Below, piece after piece: positions 29,988 through 40,418 of a stretch of 64,000 nt of DNA. Position numbers and translations under genes: made by a program. The DNA is from Pseudoalteromonas holothuriae (lineage in GTDB: Bacteria; Pseudomonadota; Gammaproteobacteria; Enterobacterales; Alteromonadaceae). The notes under the pieces were generated by a model. That model worked only from the letters and a program-made list of their open reading frames with translations, was not told the DNA's origin and made no database searches. Every line of letters begins with the position of its first letter. Position 1 is the first letter of the stretch. Where the stretch lies: positions 103,718 through 167,717 of the forward strand of contig NZ_CAMAPC010000011.1 in the NCBI RefSeq assembly GCF_945859825.1. Reading direction: 5' to 3'.

Positions 29988-31898
29988 TTGTCTATTCAAC
30001 ACGTTTTTTGTGAACAAGGTCTTCTTGCTCAACAGCTCGACGGTTATACACCACGCCAACCGCAAATTGAAATGGCTCTGGCAATAGAAAAAACCATTGC
30101 GGATAAAGGTCAATGTGTTGTCGAGGCCGGTACTGGCACGGGAAAAACGTTTGCGTATTTAGCCCCTTTGTTGCTAAGCAAGCACAAATCGATTATCTCT
30201 ACAGGGTCAAAAGCACTGCAAGAGCAGTTATATCACCGCGATTTACCCACGTTGCAAAAAGCGTTAAAAGCAACCAAAACTACTGCATTGCTTAAAGGAC
30301 GTGCGAATTATTTATGTACCTATCGCCTGTCACAACATGTTGCTCATGTGCCAAGTGATGACCCAGATATCATGCACCAGCTTGCAATGGTAGCTAAGTT
30401 TGCCACTGAAACTGATAGTGGCGACCTCGCTGATTGTGTTGGAATTGAAGAAGATGCCAAGGTGTTACCTTATGTCAATTCAACATCTGACAACTGTTTA
30501 GGTAAAGACTGCCCTGATTTTCAAACCTGTTATATCCGTAAAGCACGACTAAAAGCAATAGATGCTGATTTAGTTGTTATCAATCATCATTTGTTTTTTG
30601 CTGATATGGCGGTAAAGGACTCTGGCTTTGCAGAGTTAATGCCTACAGCAGATAACTATATATTTGATGAGGCACATCAGCTGCCACAAATAGCCAGTGA
30701 TTACTTTGGTGAGTCTCTTAGTACCAAACAACTTAGTGACTTAATTAAAGATATTCGCCTCATTTACCGCTCAGATATCCCCGATATGCTGCAACTTGGC
30801 AAAACTTTAAACAAGTTAGAAACCAGCGTTGCAGACTTGCGAATCTCCTTTGGTGCGGATGGGGGACGCGGGGATTGGCGCGTAGCTTTGGCTGACAAAT
30901 TAGTATGCGATGCGCTTCATCGCGTTATTAGCGATTTAGACTTTTTATATCAGGTATTAAAAACGTGCTTAGATCGCAGCGACAAAATTGAGCATCCTTT
31001 CGAGCGTGTACTTAAATTTAAAGGCCAGTTGGAGCGGGCTTTTGATGTTTCTCAATCAGGCTATAGTTACTGGTACGAAACCACACGTCGATTTATCTCT
31101 GTGCATATTACGCCACTGGATGTATCCAGTAAATTCAAAGAAATAGTTGAAAAAACACAAGCCAGCTTTGTATTCACTTCAGCAACGCTCTCAGTAGATG
31201 ATTCGCTGTCGCACTTTAATGCCAGTCTTGGCTTGCAACCACTTCATCAAAGCATCGTGGCTAGTCCATTTGACTATGAACAACAAGCAATGCTGTGTTT
31301 GCCACGGTATTTACCAGAAAGTCGTGATGATTTAATGCCACATACACTGGTTAAAATTGCTAAGCAAGTTATTGACGCGGCAAAGGGCCGCACATTTTTG
31401 CTATTTACCAGTTACCGAGTCATGCATTTGGTTTACGAGGGCTTGAGTACGGCACTTGAGTACCCTATTTTTATGCAGGGTCAGTCTTCTAAACGAATTA
31501 TTTTAGAGCAGTTTGTGCGACATGGTAATGCGGTATTGCTAGGTACAGCCTCATTTTGGGAAGGTGTGGATGTAAGAGGCAATGCTCTGAGCTGTGTTAT
31601 GATTGATAAGCTGCCTTTTGCTTCACCTGATGATCCGTTGTTACAAGCGAGAATGAAAGACGCTGAGATGCAGGGCAAAGAACCTTTTTCTACGATTCAG
31701 CTACCTCAAGCGGTGATCAGCCTAAAACAAGGGGTAGGGCGTTTAATTCGCGATAATGCCGACAAAGGCGTATTAGTTATTTGCGATAATCGTTTAGTTA
31801 CGCGAAAATACGGGCAAACGTTTTTAAAAAGTTTACCAGCGATGAAACGCACTCGCTCCTTGGAAACTGCAACGAAATTTCTTGAGAATATAAAATAA
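29988..31898 (+). CDS. yoaA: YoaA, XPD/DinG-like ATP-dependent DNA helicase
   Basis: 636-aa superfamily 2 iron-sulfur helicase for replication-fork repair; in E. coli, YoaA partners with the HolC subunit. Walker A is EAGTGTGKTFAYL near residue 45, the DEAH box is IFDEAHQLP. The four Fe-S cysteines are expected around DNCLGKDCPDFQTCY plus an upstream Cys. Motif VI is QGVGRLIRD. The start is TTG with an N-terminus (MSIQHVFCEQGLLAQQLDGYTPRQPQ) fitting the family. tsaB begins 1 nt after the stop, so they form an operon. Confidence 0.93.
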   Translation: MSIQHVFCEQGLLAQQLDGYTPRQPQIEMALAIEKTIADKGQCVVEAGTGTGKTFAYLAPLLLSKHKSIISTGSKALQEQLYHRDLPTLQKALKATKTTALLKGRANYLCTYRLSQHVAHVPSDDPDIMHQLAMVAKFATETDSGDLADCVGIEEDAKVLPYVNSTSDNCLGKDCPDFQTCYIRKARLKAIDADLVVINHHLFFADMAVKDSGFAELMPTADNYIFDEAHQLPQIASDYFGESLSTKQLSDLIKDIRLIYRSDIPDMLQLGKTLNKLETSVADLRISFGADGGRGDWRVALADKLVCDALHRVISDLDFLYQVLKTCLDRSDKIEHPFERVLKFKGQLERAFDVSQSGYSYWYETTRRFISVHITPLDVSSKFKEIVEKTQASFVFTSATLSVDDSLSHFNASLGLQPLHQSIVASPFDYEQQAMLCLPRYLPESRDDLMPHTLVKIAKQVIDAAKGRTFLLFTSYRVMHLVYEGLSTALEYPIFMQGQSSKRIILEQFVRHGNAVLLGTASFWEGVDVRGNALSCVMIDKLPFASPDDPLLQARMKDAEMQGKEPFSTIQLPQAVISLKQGVGRLIRDNADKGVLVICDNRLVTRKYGQTFLKSLPAMKRTRSLETATKFLENIK

Positions 31899-31899
31899 T

Positions 31900-32586
31900 A
31901 TGAAACACAACTTATTAGCAATTGACGCGTCAACGGAAGCGCTAAGTTTAGCACTTCACTTTAATGGTCAGACTTACCGTCACTTTGAAGTATGTCCGCA
32001 GCAACATAGCCAAAAAATACTGCCTGAAATAGAGCGTTTATTGACATTGGCAAGTTGTCAGCTAAATCAATTAGACGGCATTGTATTTGGAAGAGGACCT
32101 GGCAGTTTTACTGGCGTAAGAATAAGTGTTGCTATTGCTCAAGGTTTGGCATTTTCCGCTAAGCTGAAAGTGGTTGGTGTGTCGACACTTCAGGCGATGG
32201 CATTGCAAGCAATTCGCCAGCATAAAGCGCAATGCGTTTTAAGTGGTATCGATGCGCGTATGGGAGAGGTTTATCTCGCGCAATATCAGGCTGACCAAGC
32301 TGGGATGCTAAAAATTATTGGTGAAGAAATTGTATGTACCCCAGAAAATATTCAGCATTATGAAAACGCAATTGCTGCTGTTGGTACTGCGTGGCAAACT
32401 TACCCTGATATAGTAGCTCAGAAAAACTTAGATTTAGTTCCAAGTATTACGTTACCAGACGCATTTTATATGCTGGAACTAGGGGATTATGCCTTCACTA
32501 ATGGTTTAAGCGTAGATGCCTCACAAGCGCAACCCCACTACGTTCGAGATACGGTTACTTGGAAAAAGTTGCCAGGTCGCGAATAA
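31900..32586 (+). CDS. tsaB: TsaB, tRNA threonylcarbamoyladenosine biosynthesis scaffold
   Basis: 228 aa. LLAIDASTEALSLAL and FGRGPGSFTGVRISVAIAQGLA are the conserved ASKHA-fold motifs of TsaB (YeaZ), which bridges TsaD and TsaE for t6A37 synthesis. It lacks its own catalysis. The yoaA-tsaB pair is a common gammaproteobacterial neighbourhood. Confidence 0.95.
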   Translation: MKHNLLAIDASTEALSLALHFNGQTYRHFEVCPQQHSQKILPEIERLLTLASCQLNQLDGIVFGRGPGSFTGVRISVAIAQGLAFSAKLKVVGVSTLQAMALQAIRQHKAQCVLSGIDARMGEVYLAQYQADQAGMLKIIGEEIVCTPENIQHYENAIAAVGTAWQTYPDIVAQKNLDLVPSITLPDAFYMLELGDYAFTNGLSVDASQAQPHYVRDTVTWKKLPGRE

Positions 32587-32628
32587 TCTTATATTTTTAT
32601 AACAGTAGTCGTTTTATCGGTGCAGGCA

Positions 32629-32922
32629 ATGAAAACGCAATTAATTGTACAAAGTCAACATACTTATCAGCTCAAACCAGCCGTTACAAAGACGAATGCT
32701 GAACAAGCGCCTGCGCCGCAAAATACACAACAAACAAGCTATGTTAAAACATCAAATGAAGGCGCAGCACTTGCCCAAAAACTGCAAGATGATTTTAACT
32801 CAACAATTTATGATCAACCTAATTTTAACAATAATAAAGCAATTAGTGCTTATATGTCGATTAATAACCAACAACGGCGCAATGAAATTGAAAGTTTAAT
32901 TGGTGTTAATATTTACGCATAA
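32629..32922 (+). CDS. Hypothetical Gln/Asn-rich small protein
   Basis: 97 aa, rich in Gln, Asn, Thr and Ala in the first half (KTNAEQAPAPQNTQQTSYVKTS). A short helical C-terminal end follows (SINNQQRRNEIESLIGVNIYA). No signal peptide or TM. The latter part resembles small Alteromonadales proteins of unknown function only in general style. ATG chosen over a GTG three codons earlier; both have weak SDs. Located 42 nt after tsaB. Confidence 0.5.
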   Translation: MKTQLIVQSQHTYQLKPAVTKTNAEQAPAPQNTQQTSYVKTSNEGAALAQKLQDDFNSTIYDQPNFNNNKAISAYMSINNQQRRNEIESLIGVNIYA

Positions 32923-33008
32923 CTGATTGAAAAATATTCAAGTCTAATTCAAAGCGTTCTGTTTGTATTCTCATTAAAACTCGGTATTGTTTAAAGAAAA
33001 AGCCGAGC

Positions 33009-35060
33009 GTGTATTTGAGTACTTCAATACTAAATCAGTTTAATCGTATCGCGGTAAAAATATCAGCCAACACGATGATTTTGTCATTACGAGAAGGCTA
33101 TATTGCACTCATACCATTTTTTATTGTCGCTGCACTGATTACCTTATTTAATCAATGGCTCGACATAGCAGCAAAAGGTTTTGATCACCAATACTTAAGT
33201 GACTTTAATCATTTAGTTTGGGGTTTATTTCCATTGCTGACCTTGATCTCTTTCTCTTATCACTTAGCTAAAAACTTAAAAGTTCATACAATTGCTGCAC
33301 CAATTTTAGTGATAAGTTGCTTCACAGCGACAACAGGATATATGTATGTTAAAGGTGGGGTGATCCAAATTGATCAAACGCAAGGCGTACTGTATTCACT
33401 ATTCATGCCAATATTCTGTAGTTATTTATTATCATATTTAGTGAAAATTAAGCTATTTAGAATTGTGAACGTGAGCTCTATTAGCTTATTTTTAAGAAAG
33501 CATATCAATTTAATTTTTCCTTACTTAGCGGTTACTGCAATCACCTTGTTTTTATATCCATATGTTGATAATACAGCTAGGTGGCTTTTTACAACTTTGC
33601 TGCATGTACAACTAGAGTTGAGTGCTTTTGGAAAATTAATTATCCAATTGATTAGCACACATTTATTGTGGTTTTTTGGTGTACACGGTGACAACACCTA
33701 TCATATTTTAGCACCCATAGCAGTGACAGAGTATATGGTCGGAGCTGTGGTGGCTAACTATCATTTTTTTACGGTGTTTGTGTTACTCGGCGGAACAGGG
33801 TGTGTCTGGGGGGTGATCATTGCGAGCTTTTTACTTAAAGGTGCCAAGCATGAGCAGCATATTGCTAAAATTTCACTTCCGCTGGCTGTTTTTAATATTA
33901 GCGAAGTGATGATCTATGCGTTACCTATTGTGTTTAACCCATATATATTACTCCCATTTTTGCTTGCCCCATTGATAAACGCTTTGCTGTCTTACTATGC
34001 AATATCGTCAGGTGTTATCACGGTCATTGCCGAGCAAACAGTCCCATGGTTTACACCTATTTTTTTGAATGCTTGGCTGTTAACTCAAAGCTATACGGCT
34101 ATTTTATTACAAGTGTTTTTGGTGGCACTTAACGTTGCAATTTATTATCCATTTTTAAAAATATATCAGCGCCATAGCACCTCAGGTAAAGCACTCGATA
34201 TGTTAGTTAAACGCTACTCAGCAGGAAGAGAAATAGAAGGCAAAGCAGAAAGTTTGTTTGCAATTCATCACAGTGAGCAGCAACTTGAACATCACTGTTT
34301 AAAAGAAGTGACAGACGCGCTTAACCAAGGTGCATTGACACTTTATTACCAGCCAAAAATGGATCTAAAAAGTGGTGGAGTGATTGGTTTTGAAGCACTG
34401 CTGAGGTTAAAAAAAGCGGATGGTACGGTTCAGGGTCCTTGGTTTTTAGAAACGCTGGCAAAGCATAAGTTACTTGATGTGATTGATAATTTTGTTATTG
34501 ATCAACTGGAAGTGGACTTGGAGAACTTTGCAAAAGCAGGGCTTGCACCAAAAGTTAGCTTTAATATCTCACCTGACAATTTGTTGTCTGGAGGTTATAA
34601 GCGAGTTGTAAAAGCATTTACGCGCTTTGAAGATCAAGTTGAGGTTGAGTTGTTAGAGTCTAGTTACATTGAAGACTTTGCAGCCACCATTGAGGTTGTA
34701 AATCAGCTTAAACAAAGTCATATACGCTGTGCAATGGATGATTTTGGCACCGGTTATTCATGTTTGTCGGTGCTATCGAAACTTAATATAGATACGATAA
34801 AGCTAGATCGGAGCTTACTACCAGACTCAAGTAATGAAAAATCGGAGACTCTGTACCGCCATCTTGCACAGTTGTGCACACAACTTGGTTTTAAAACAGT
34901 TGCAGAGGGAGTAGAGACAAAAGAAGAAGAAAGTGTAGTCAAAGCGGCAAAGATTGACTGTGTACAAGGTTTTTTGTACCACAAGGCGATGCCATTAGAG
35001 GCCGCAATAGAGCTTTTGGAGCAGAAAAAAGAAGCAGCAACAGCAGCTTCTTCTTCATAA
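33009..35060 (+). CDS. PTS EIIC-like membrane domain fused to EAL c-di-GMP phosphodiesterase
   Basis: 683 aa. Residues 1-400 form about ten TM segments with the pattern of lactose/cellobiose-type PTS permease IIC (REGYIALIPFFIVAALITL; LWFFGVHGDNTYH; GGTGCVWGVI). There is no IIA or IIB. From about residue 440 a complete EAL domain follows: FEALLRL near 460, SFNISP, ELLES, MDDFGTGYSCL near 576, IKLDRSLL, AEGVETKEE and QGFLYHKAMP. All expected metal and catalytic residues are present, so an active phosphodiesterase is predicted. It probably couples a sugar-like ligand or PTS state to c-di-GMP breakdown. GTG start with a weak SD. Confidence 0.88.
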   Translation: MYLSTSILNQFNRIAVKISANTMILSLREGYIALIPFFIVAALITLFNQWLDIAAKGFDHQYLSDFNHLVWGLFPLLTLISFSYHLAKNLKVHTIAAPILVISCFTATTGYMYVKGGVIQIDQTQGVLYSLFMPIFCSYLLSYLVKIKLFRIVNVSSISLFLRKHINLIFPYLAVTAITLFLYPYVDNTARWLFTTLLHVQLELSAFGKLIIQLISTHLLWFFGVHGDNTYHILAPIAVTEYMVGAVVANYHFFTVFVLLGGTGCVWGVIIASFLLKGAKHEQHIAKISLPLAVFNISEVMIYALPIVFNPYILLPFLLAPLINALLSYYAISSGVITVIAEQTVPWFTPIFLNAWLLTQSYTAILLQVFLVALNVAIYYPFLKIYQRHSTSGKALDMLVKRYSAGREIEGKAESLFAIHHSEQQLEHHCLKEVTDALNQGALTLYYQPKMDLKSGGVIGFEALLRLKKADGTVQGPWFLETLAKHKLLDVIDNFVIDQLEVDLENFAKAGLAPKVSFNISPDNLLSGGYKRVVKAFTRFEDQVEVELLESSYIEDFAATIEVVNQLKQSHIRCAMDDFGTGYSCLSVLSKLNIDTIKLDRSLLPDSSNEKSETLYRHLAQLCTQLGFKTVAEGVETKEEESVVKAAKIDCVQGFLYHKAMPLEAAIELLEQKKEAATAASSS

Positions 35061-35082
35061 GCTTCTAATGTATCGATGCTGA

Positions 35083-36375
35083 TTATTGCTTTATAAATGA
35101 AATTAGCTTGTCTGCAATGGCCGTGTTGTTTTGTGAACCAATAAATTGCTCAGCGCCTTGACCGTAGGCAAATACTGGTACATCAATTGCTGTATGACCG
35201 CTAGTTGTCCACCCAGTAAAACTTGCCTCACTGATACGAGATTTAATCACTTGAGCTAGCGTTTTATTACCTTTAGATTTTGCCTGTTCTAATAAAAGCT
35301 TAGTTGATTTCTCAAAAGGTAAGCTGGTGGATTGAGTCCATATTGTTTCTAAATCTTCTGACTCTAACATTTTCTTAGCGATAGTTTCAGCCGATGCGCT
35401 CACGCCTTTAATAATGTCTCGTTCCCAACGATATTGACCATTAGCACCAAGAGTTAAGCCGCCAGTTGAGTGATCAGCCGTAATAACCAATAGGGTATCT
35501 GGGTTTTTATCAACATATTGTTTAGCAACTTTAATGGCATTTGCAAAGTCGTGCATTTCGCTCATTGCACAGGCAATATCATTAGCATGTCCACACCAAT
35601 CTATTTGGCTACCTTCAATCATAACGAAAAAGCCATTATCTTTATGTTTATCAAGCAATGAGAGTGATTTTTTTGTCATTTTTTCAAGGCGATTTGGGTT
35701 TTCATCAATGGCGAATGGTAAGCCAACAGGGGCAAAAAGGCCTAACGCCGGTAGCTTCTCAAGTTTATCTAATGCTGCTAAATTATCGCTATAGCTATAA
35801 CCTGCTGCTTTGAATTCATCGACTAAGTTTCTATCTTCTCTAATGAAATATTTGGTACCTCCTCCGAGCATGAGATCAGCGGGCAACTTGCCTTCTATTT
35901 TGTTGTCTATGTAGTCGTTAGCAATTTCATCATAGTTGCGGCGCGACTCATTATGTGAGGCAAAACTGGCAGGTGTTGCATGGTTTATTTGTGACGTAGC
36001 AACTAAACCAGTGGTCATGTTTTTTTGTTTGGCAATTTCTAACATGGTTGTCAGCGGCTTTTTATGAGTGTCTACTGCAATTGCACCATTATAGCTTTTA
36101 GTGCCAGTACTTAGTGCTGTTGCACCCGCTGCGCTATCAGTCACAACGGTATCGTCATCAGGGTAGGTATGAGCCATACCCACTAAAATAGAGTCAAAAA
36201 CAGTTGGTTCAACAACTTTAGTGTTTGCATCATCCATAAAATAGCGATAAGCCGTTGTATAAGCTGGACCCATACCGTCACCGATCATATAAATGATATT
36301 TTTTGGCGCTGTTTGGGCATACAGGCTACTGCTAAATATGATACTTGATGCCAGTAAACTGAGAGATTTATTCAT
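35083..36375 (-). CDS. phoA: Periplasmic alkaline phosphatase (PhoA family)
   Basis: 430 aa with a signal peptide (MNKSLSLLASSIIFSSSLYA). The active-site Ser is in TVVTDSAAGATALSTGTKSYNGAI. Metal-binding motifs are IIYMIGDGMG, FFVMIEGSQIDWCGHAND and VITADHSTGG, plus GHTAIDVPVFAYG. It hydrolyses phosphomonoesters for phosphate supply. I saw no convincing Pho box upstream. Convergent with the EAL gene, 22 nt between ends. Confidence 0.94.
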   Translation of the reverse strand: MNKSLSLLASSIIFSSSLYAQTAPKNIIYMIGDGMGPAYTTAYRYFMDDANTKVVEPTVFDSILVGMAHTYPDDDTVVTDSAAGATALSTGTKSYNGAIAVDTHKKPLTTMLEIAKQKNMTTGLVATSQINHATPASFASHNESRRNYDEIANDYIDNKIEGKLPADLMLGGGTKYFIREDRNLVDEFKAAGYSYSDNLAALDKLEKLPALGLFAPVGLPFAIDENPNRLEKMTKKSLSLLDKHKDNGFFVMIEGSQIDWCGHANDIACAMSEMHDFANAIKVAKQYVDKNPDTLLVITADHSTGGLTLGANGQYRWERDIIKGVSASAETIAKKMLESEDLETIWTQSTSLPFEKSTKLLLEQAKSKGNKTLAQVIKSRISEASFTGWTTSGHTAIDVPVFAYGQGAEQFIGSQNNTAIADKLISFIKQ

Positions 36376-36497
36376 TCTTTATACCTTATTATTCCCGTGT
36401 GTTGCGACTGTATGATACTACTCAAAGTACTAAAAAGAGATATGAATTTTGAGGTAGGATGATAGAGTAATTACCAGCAATAACCTATGGGAATTAT

Positions 36498-37352
36498 GTG
36501 ATTAGAATGGAAAATGCGATAGACGCCTTAAAAAAGCTTGGTATAGCTGCGCAACTTTATGGTGAAGGCAAAGATATTGTTATTTGTGTTCATGGCTGGC
36601 TTGATAACAGCAACAGCTTTAAACCTATGCTAGATAAAGCTAATACTGATTTTACGTACATTGCTGTTGACTTAAAGGGTCATGGGCAATCTCAATGGCG
36701 CTCAGGCGATTATTATTTTATCGATTATGTGTATGACCTGTTGACTATTATGGATGAGCTGGGCATTGAGCAGTGTCATTTACTCGGTCATTCACTTGGC
36801 GCTATGGTATGTGGCTTGTTTAGTGCGTTATACCCACAGCGCATAAAAAGTTTAGTGATGCTTGAAGGAATAGGGTTAGTATGTACAGAGCCTGATCAGA
36901 TGAAACAGCAAGTTATGGAGTCTTTTGAACAGCGTGCAAAAATAGATAGGTTTAAGCCACGGCTTTATGCAAACTTTGAGACACTGGCAAAGGTCAGAAG
37001 TAATGTCGGTGATATTAGTACAGAGGATGCGGCACTGTTGATGCAAAGAAACACGCAAAAAGTAGAGGGGGGATTTAGTCTTACCACTGATCCTCAACTT
37101 AAAGCGCGTTCAGGCTTTCGTTACACACAAGCACAAGCTCTGGCACTGTTAAAAGATGTGAATGTACCTAGCCTACTCATTTTAGGCACTAAAGGATACG
37201 ATTTTGTACAGCAAAATATTGCTGTATTTGGAAGGAGTTTTAATAGGTTAGAAGTTGAGAAGATTTCAGGTGGACATCACTGTCATATGGATAATCCCAA
37301 AGTGTGTATTGAACTAATTGAACGCCATATGAATAGAAATGTAGTAACTTAA
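36498..37352 (+). CDS. Alpha/beta-fold hydrolase
   Basis: 284-aa serine hydrolase. VCVHGWLDNSNSF is the oxyanion-hole region, LLGHSLGAMVCGL the nucleophile elbow, and GGHHCHMDNP the catalytic His region; AVDLKGHGQS is typical of the family. Substrate unknown. GTG start is favoured by GGGAA 5 nt upstream; an ATG three codons later is possible. It precedes fadD by 120 nt on the same strand, so a role in lipid metabolism is plausible but only positional. Confidence 0.85.
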   Translation: MIRMENAIDALKKLGIAAQLYGEGKDIVICVHGWLDNSNSFKPMLDKANTDFTYIAVDLKGHGQSQWRSGDYYFIDYVYDLLTIMDELGIEQCHLLGHSLGAMVCGLFSALYPQRIKSLVMLEGIGLVCTEPDQMKQQVMESFEQRAKIDRFKPRLYANFETLAKVRSNVGDISTEDAALLMQRNTQKVEGGFSLTTDPQLKARSGFRYTQAQALALLKDVNVPSLLILGTKGYDFVQQNIAVFGRSFNRLEVEKISGGHHCHMDNPKVCIELIERHMNRNVVT

Positions 37353-37472
37353 TTGTATATTTTCAATAAATATGGGAATATTCTCGAATTAGAGTATTTG
37401 CTCAATTGTTAAAGCGCCTTATATCTATTAAGGTTAAGTCTCAAAAAAATAACTAAAACACAGGAGCTAAGA

Positions 37473-39125
37473 GTGGAAAAAATCTGGCTAAAGCGATACC
37501 CAGAAGGTATGCCTCACACTATTGATCCAGAACATTACAACTCATTGCTTGAATTGTTTGACAAAAGTTTTACTGAATATGCGTCTTTGCCTGCTTACAG
37601 TAATATGGGAAAGACCTTAACTTATAAACAAGTTGATGAAAAAACCAAAGCGATTGCAAGTTACATTCAAAACACCTTGAAACTTGGCAGGGGTGATAAA
37701 GTGGCGGTGATGATGCCAAATTTATTACAAACACCGTTGGCAATATTAGGTGTGTTAAGAGCTGGTTGTACCGTGGTAAACGTTAATCCGCTTTACACAG
37801 TCAGAGAGCTTGAGCACCAGTTAAATGATTCTGAAACTAAAGCTATTTTTATTCTAGCTAACTTTGCTCAAACGCTGCAAAAAGCATTACCAAAAACCCA
37901 AGTTAAACACATCATATTAACTGAAATTGGCGATATGATGGGCGGTGTTAAAAAGCATCTGGTTAACTTTGTGGTTAAACATATCAAAAAGATGGTGCCA
38001 GCATTTTCATTGCCAAATACTATTGCTTTTAAATCGGTTGTTAGCGCTGATCCAAAACAATATACAGTGCCAGATGTAAGCTTAAGTGATTTAGCCTTTT
38101 TGCAATACACAGGCGGCACTACAGGGGTTTCAAAAGGTGCAATGTTAACCCATGGCAATATGGTGGGTAATCTAGAGCAAGTTTCTGGTTGTTTAGACAA
38201 AGTATTAGATAGAGGCAAAGAGGTGGTGATCACTGCATTGCCGCTTTACCATATTTTTGCGTTAACGGCGAACTGCTTAACGTTTATGAAATATGGCGGT
38301 CATAATATTTTGATCACTAATCCGCGTGATATGCCTGCATTTGTAAAAGAGCTAGCAAAATATCCATTTACCGCAATTACAGGTGTAAATACGCTATTCA
38401 ATGGCTTATTGAACACGCCAGGATTTGAAGAACTTGATTTTTCACACTTAAAAATGTCTTTAGGTGGTGGCATGGCGGTGCAACGACCTGTTGCCGAGCG
38501 TTGGCAAAATATTACCAAAAGCAAGTTGATGGAAGGCTATGGTCTTACTGAGTGTGCGCCATTAGTGACGATTAGCCCTTATGATTTGGATGGTTACAAT
38601 GGGTCAATTGGTTTACCAGCACCCAGTACAGAGCTGAAAATTATCCTAGAAAACGGTGAAGAAGCAGCAAAAGGTGAGGCTGGCGAGCTTTGCGTTAAAG
38701 GCCCTCAAGTAATGGCTGGTTACTATAATCGACCAGACTCTACTGCTGAATGTTTAAAAGATGGTTGGTTTGCAACTGGCGATATTGCCACCTATGACGA
38801 TGAAGGCTTCTTCTATATCGTGGATCGCAAAAAAGATATGATCATCGTATCTGGTTTTAACGTGTTCCCTAATGAAGTAGAGGAAGTGGTTGCTATGCAT
38901 GAAGGTGTATTAGAAGTTGCTGCTATTGGTGTGCCGCATGAAGTTAGTGGTGAGCAAGTTAAAGTATTTATCGTTAAAAAAGACCTTTCTTTAACAGAAA
39001 AGGATATAATCAAACATTGTCGTGAGAATCTGACTAATTATAAGGTGCCGAAATTGGTTGAGTTTAAAGATGAACTACCAAAAACAAATGTCGGGAAAAT
39101 CCTGCGTCGGGCCTTAAAAGAATAA
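37473..39125 (+). CDS. fadD: Long-chain fatty-acid-CoA ligase FadD
   Basis: 550 aa adenylate-forming enzyme that activates fatty acids at the inner membrane. AMP-binding motif [30 protein letters not shown], and the FACS signature [23 protein letters not shown] (shortened here in reading) are all present, with a C-terminal catalytic Lys in [14 protein letters not shown] start behind CAGGAG. fadD followed by rnd is the same order as in E. coli. Confidence 0.96.
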   Translation: MEKIWLKRYPEGMPHTIDPEHYNSLLELFDKSFTEYASLPAYSNMGKTLTYKQVDEKTKAIASYIQNTLKLGRGDKVAVMMPNLLQTPLAILGVLRAGCTVVNVNPLYTVRELEHQLNDSETKAIFILANFAQTLQKALPKTQVKHIILTEIGDMMGGVKKHLVNFVVKHIKKMVPAFSLPNTIAFKSVVSADPKQYTVPDVSLSDLAFLQYTGGTTGVSKGAMLTHGNMVGNLEQVSGCLDKVLDRGKEVVITALPLYHIFALTANCLTFMKYGGHNILITNPRDMPAFVKELAKYPFTAITGVNTLFNGLLNTPGFEELDFSHLKMSLGGGMAVQRPVAERWQNITKSKLMEGYGLTECAPLVTISPYDLDGYNGSIGLPAPSTELKIILENGEEAAKGEAGELCVKGPQVMAGYYNRPDSTAECLKDGWFATGDIATYDDEGFFYIVDRKKDMIIVSGFNVFPNEVEEVVAMHEGVLEVAAIGVPHEVSGEQVKVFIVKKDLSLTEKDIIKHCRENLTNYKVPKLVEFKDELPKTNVGKILRRALKE

Positions 39126-39130
39126 AGAAT

Positions 39131-39155
39131 AGCCGGCATTAGCCGGCTTTTTTTT
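39131..39155 (+). terminator. Rho-independent terminator after fadD
   Basis: agccgg and ccggct enclose cattag and are followed by eight T. It lies between fadD and rnd, so rnd probably has its own promoter or depends on read-through. Confidence 0.9.
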
Positions 39156-39180
39156 ACTATAAATATGTCTAGGAGACGCA

Positions 39181-40311
39181 GTGCAGTATCAAGTTATCCA
39201 CTCCCAAATTGAGCTTAATAAATTTGTTTCAAATATCTCTCAGGCGCAAGTTGTTGCTTTAGATACTGAGTTTATGCGCCGCCGCACTTTGTATCCAGAA
39301 GTTGCATTAATTCAAGTGTTTGCCGCAAATCAACTTGCTTTAATTGACCCGCTTCTGGAACTTGATTTTACTGTGCTTTGGGATGTATTTAAAAACCCGA
39401 ACATACTCAAAATTCTTCATTCACCTTCTGAGGATATTGAAGTATTTCAAAAATTCGCAGGCTTTGTGCCTAATCCAATTTTTGATACGCAATTTGCATT
39501 ACAAGTTCTTGGCAAGGGAAATTGCATTGGGTTTGCGAATATGGTTAAAACGATTCTCGAAGTTGAAATAGATAAAAGTGAATCCAGAACAAACTGGTTA
39601 CAAAGGCCACTCACACAGAAACAACTTGATTATGCTGCGTCTGATGTTTTTTATTTAATGCCATGTTTTGAGCATATCTATGAATTAATAAAAGAACGTG
39701 ATTTAGTTGATATAGTGATAAAAGAGAGTGAGCTCATCGCTTCTAAGCGCGCATTTAGTGTACCTGATGACCAAGTTTATTTAGATATTAAAAATGCATG
39801 GCAGTTAAAGTCAAGAGATCTTGCTGTGCTTAAGGAGCTAGCTGCTTGGCGAAGAGCTAAAGCACATAGAAAAAACTTAGCATTGAGCTTTGTTCTAAAA
39901 GAGCACACTATGGTGGAAATTGCCAAGCGCCGCCCAACATCGTTAAATGGGTTACGCAGTGTGCCTGGCATTGAGACTATGGAAGTTAATCGTTCAGGCA
40001 AAGAAATTGTAGCGTGTATTGAAAAAGGTAGGTTAGTTTCTGAGCCTCATTGCCCTAAAAAACTACTCAGGTTAATAGATTACCCCGAATATAAAAAAGC
40101 AGCAAAACAGCTCACCGCACACATTAAACAAGTCGCTGACGATAATGAAATACCTGCAGATGTTTTGGCATCAAAAAAGCAAATTAATCAGTTGATCAGT
40201 TGGAATTGGAAAAAAACCGCTGAAGAGCGAGCAAGTTTACTCAAACCAGATTTACTGCAACCTTGGCGCTATGAGATGGTTAAACTCGCGATTAGTGAAT
40301 GGGATGTATAA
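39181..40311 (+). CDS. rnd: Ribonuclease D
   Basis: 376-aa 3'-5' exoribonuclease for tRNA and stable RNA maturation. DEDDy exonuclease motifs: VALDTEFMRR, HSPSEDIEVF and DYAASDVFYL, with the catalytic Tyr. C-terminal HRDC domains follow (RDLAVLKELAAWRRAKA). GTG start, GGAGAC SD. Last ordinary housekeeping gene before the flagellar-type island. Confidence 0.96.
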   Translation: MQYQVIHSQIELNKFVSNISQAQVVALDTEFMRRRTLYPEVALIQVFAANQLALIDPLLELDFTVLWDVFKNPNILKILHSPSEDIEVFQKFAGFVPNPIFDTQFALQVLGKGNCIGFANMVKTILEVEIDKSESRTNWLQRPLTQKQLDYAASDVFYLMPCFEHIYELIKERDLVDIVIKESELIASKRAFSVPDDQVYLDIKNAWQLKSRDLAVLKELAAWRRAKAHRKNLALSFVLKEHTMVEIAKRRPTSLNGLRSVPGIETMEVNRSGKEIVACIEKGRLVSEPHCPKKLLRLIDYPEYKKAAKQLTAHIKQVADDNEIPADVLASKKQINQLISWNWKKTAEERASLLKPDLLQPWRYEMVKLAISEWDV

Positions 40312-40328
40312 TTAAGTATATTGAGCGA

Positions 40329-40348
40329 CAAGAGCCTAACGGCTCTTG
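40329..40348. other. Hairpin after rnd
   Basis: caagagcc and ggctcttg enclose taac, a perfect 8-bp stem, 18 nt after the rnd stop. No T run follows, so termination activity is uncertain. Confidence 0.5.
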
Positions 40349-40418
40349 AATAAAATACGCTAATTTTGCCAAAACAAAAATATTTAATTAACCCAGAGAT
40401 CAAAAATTGATCACACAT

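Noticed and set aside
36376..36497. Pho box upstream of alkaline phosphatase
   Set aside because: A partial CTGT-like match exists but the two spaced CTGTCAT repeats are not there.
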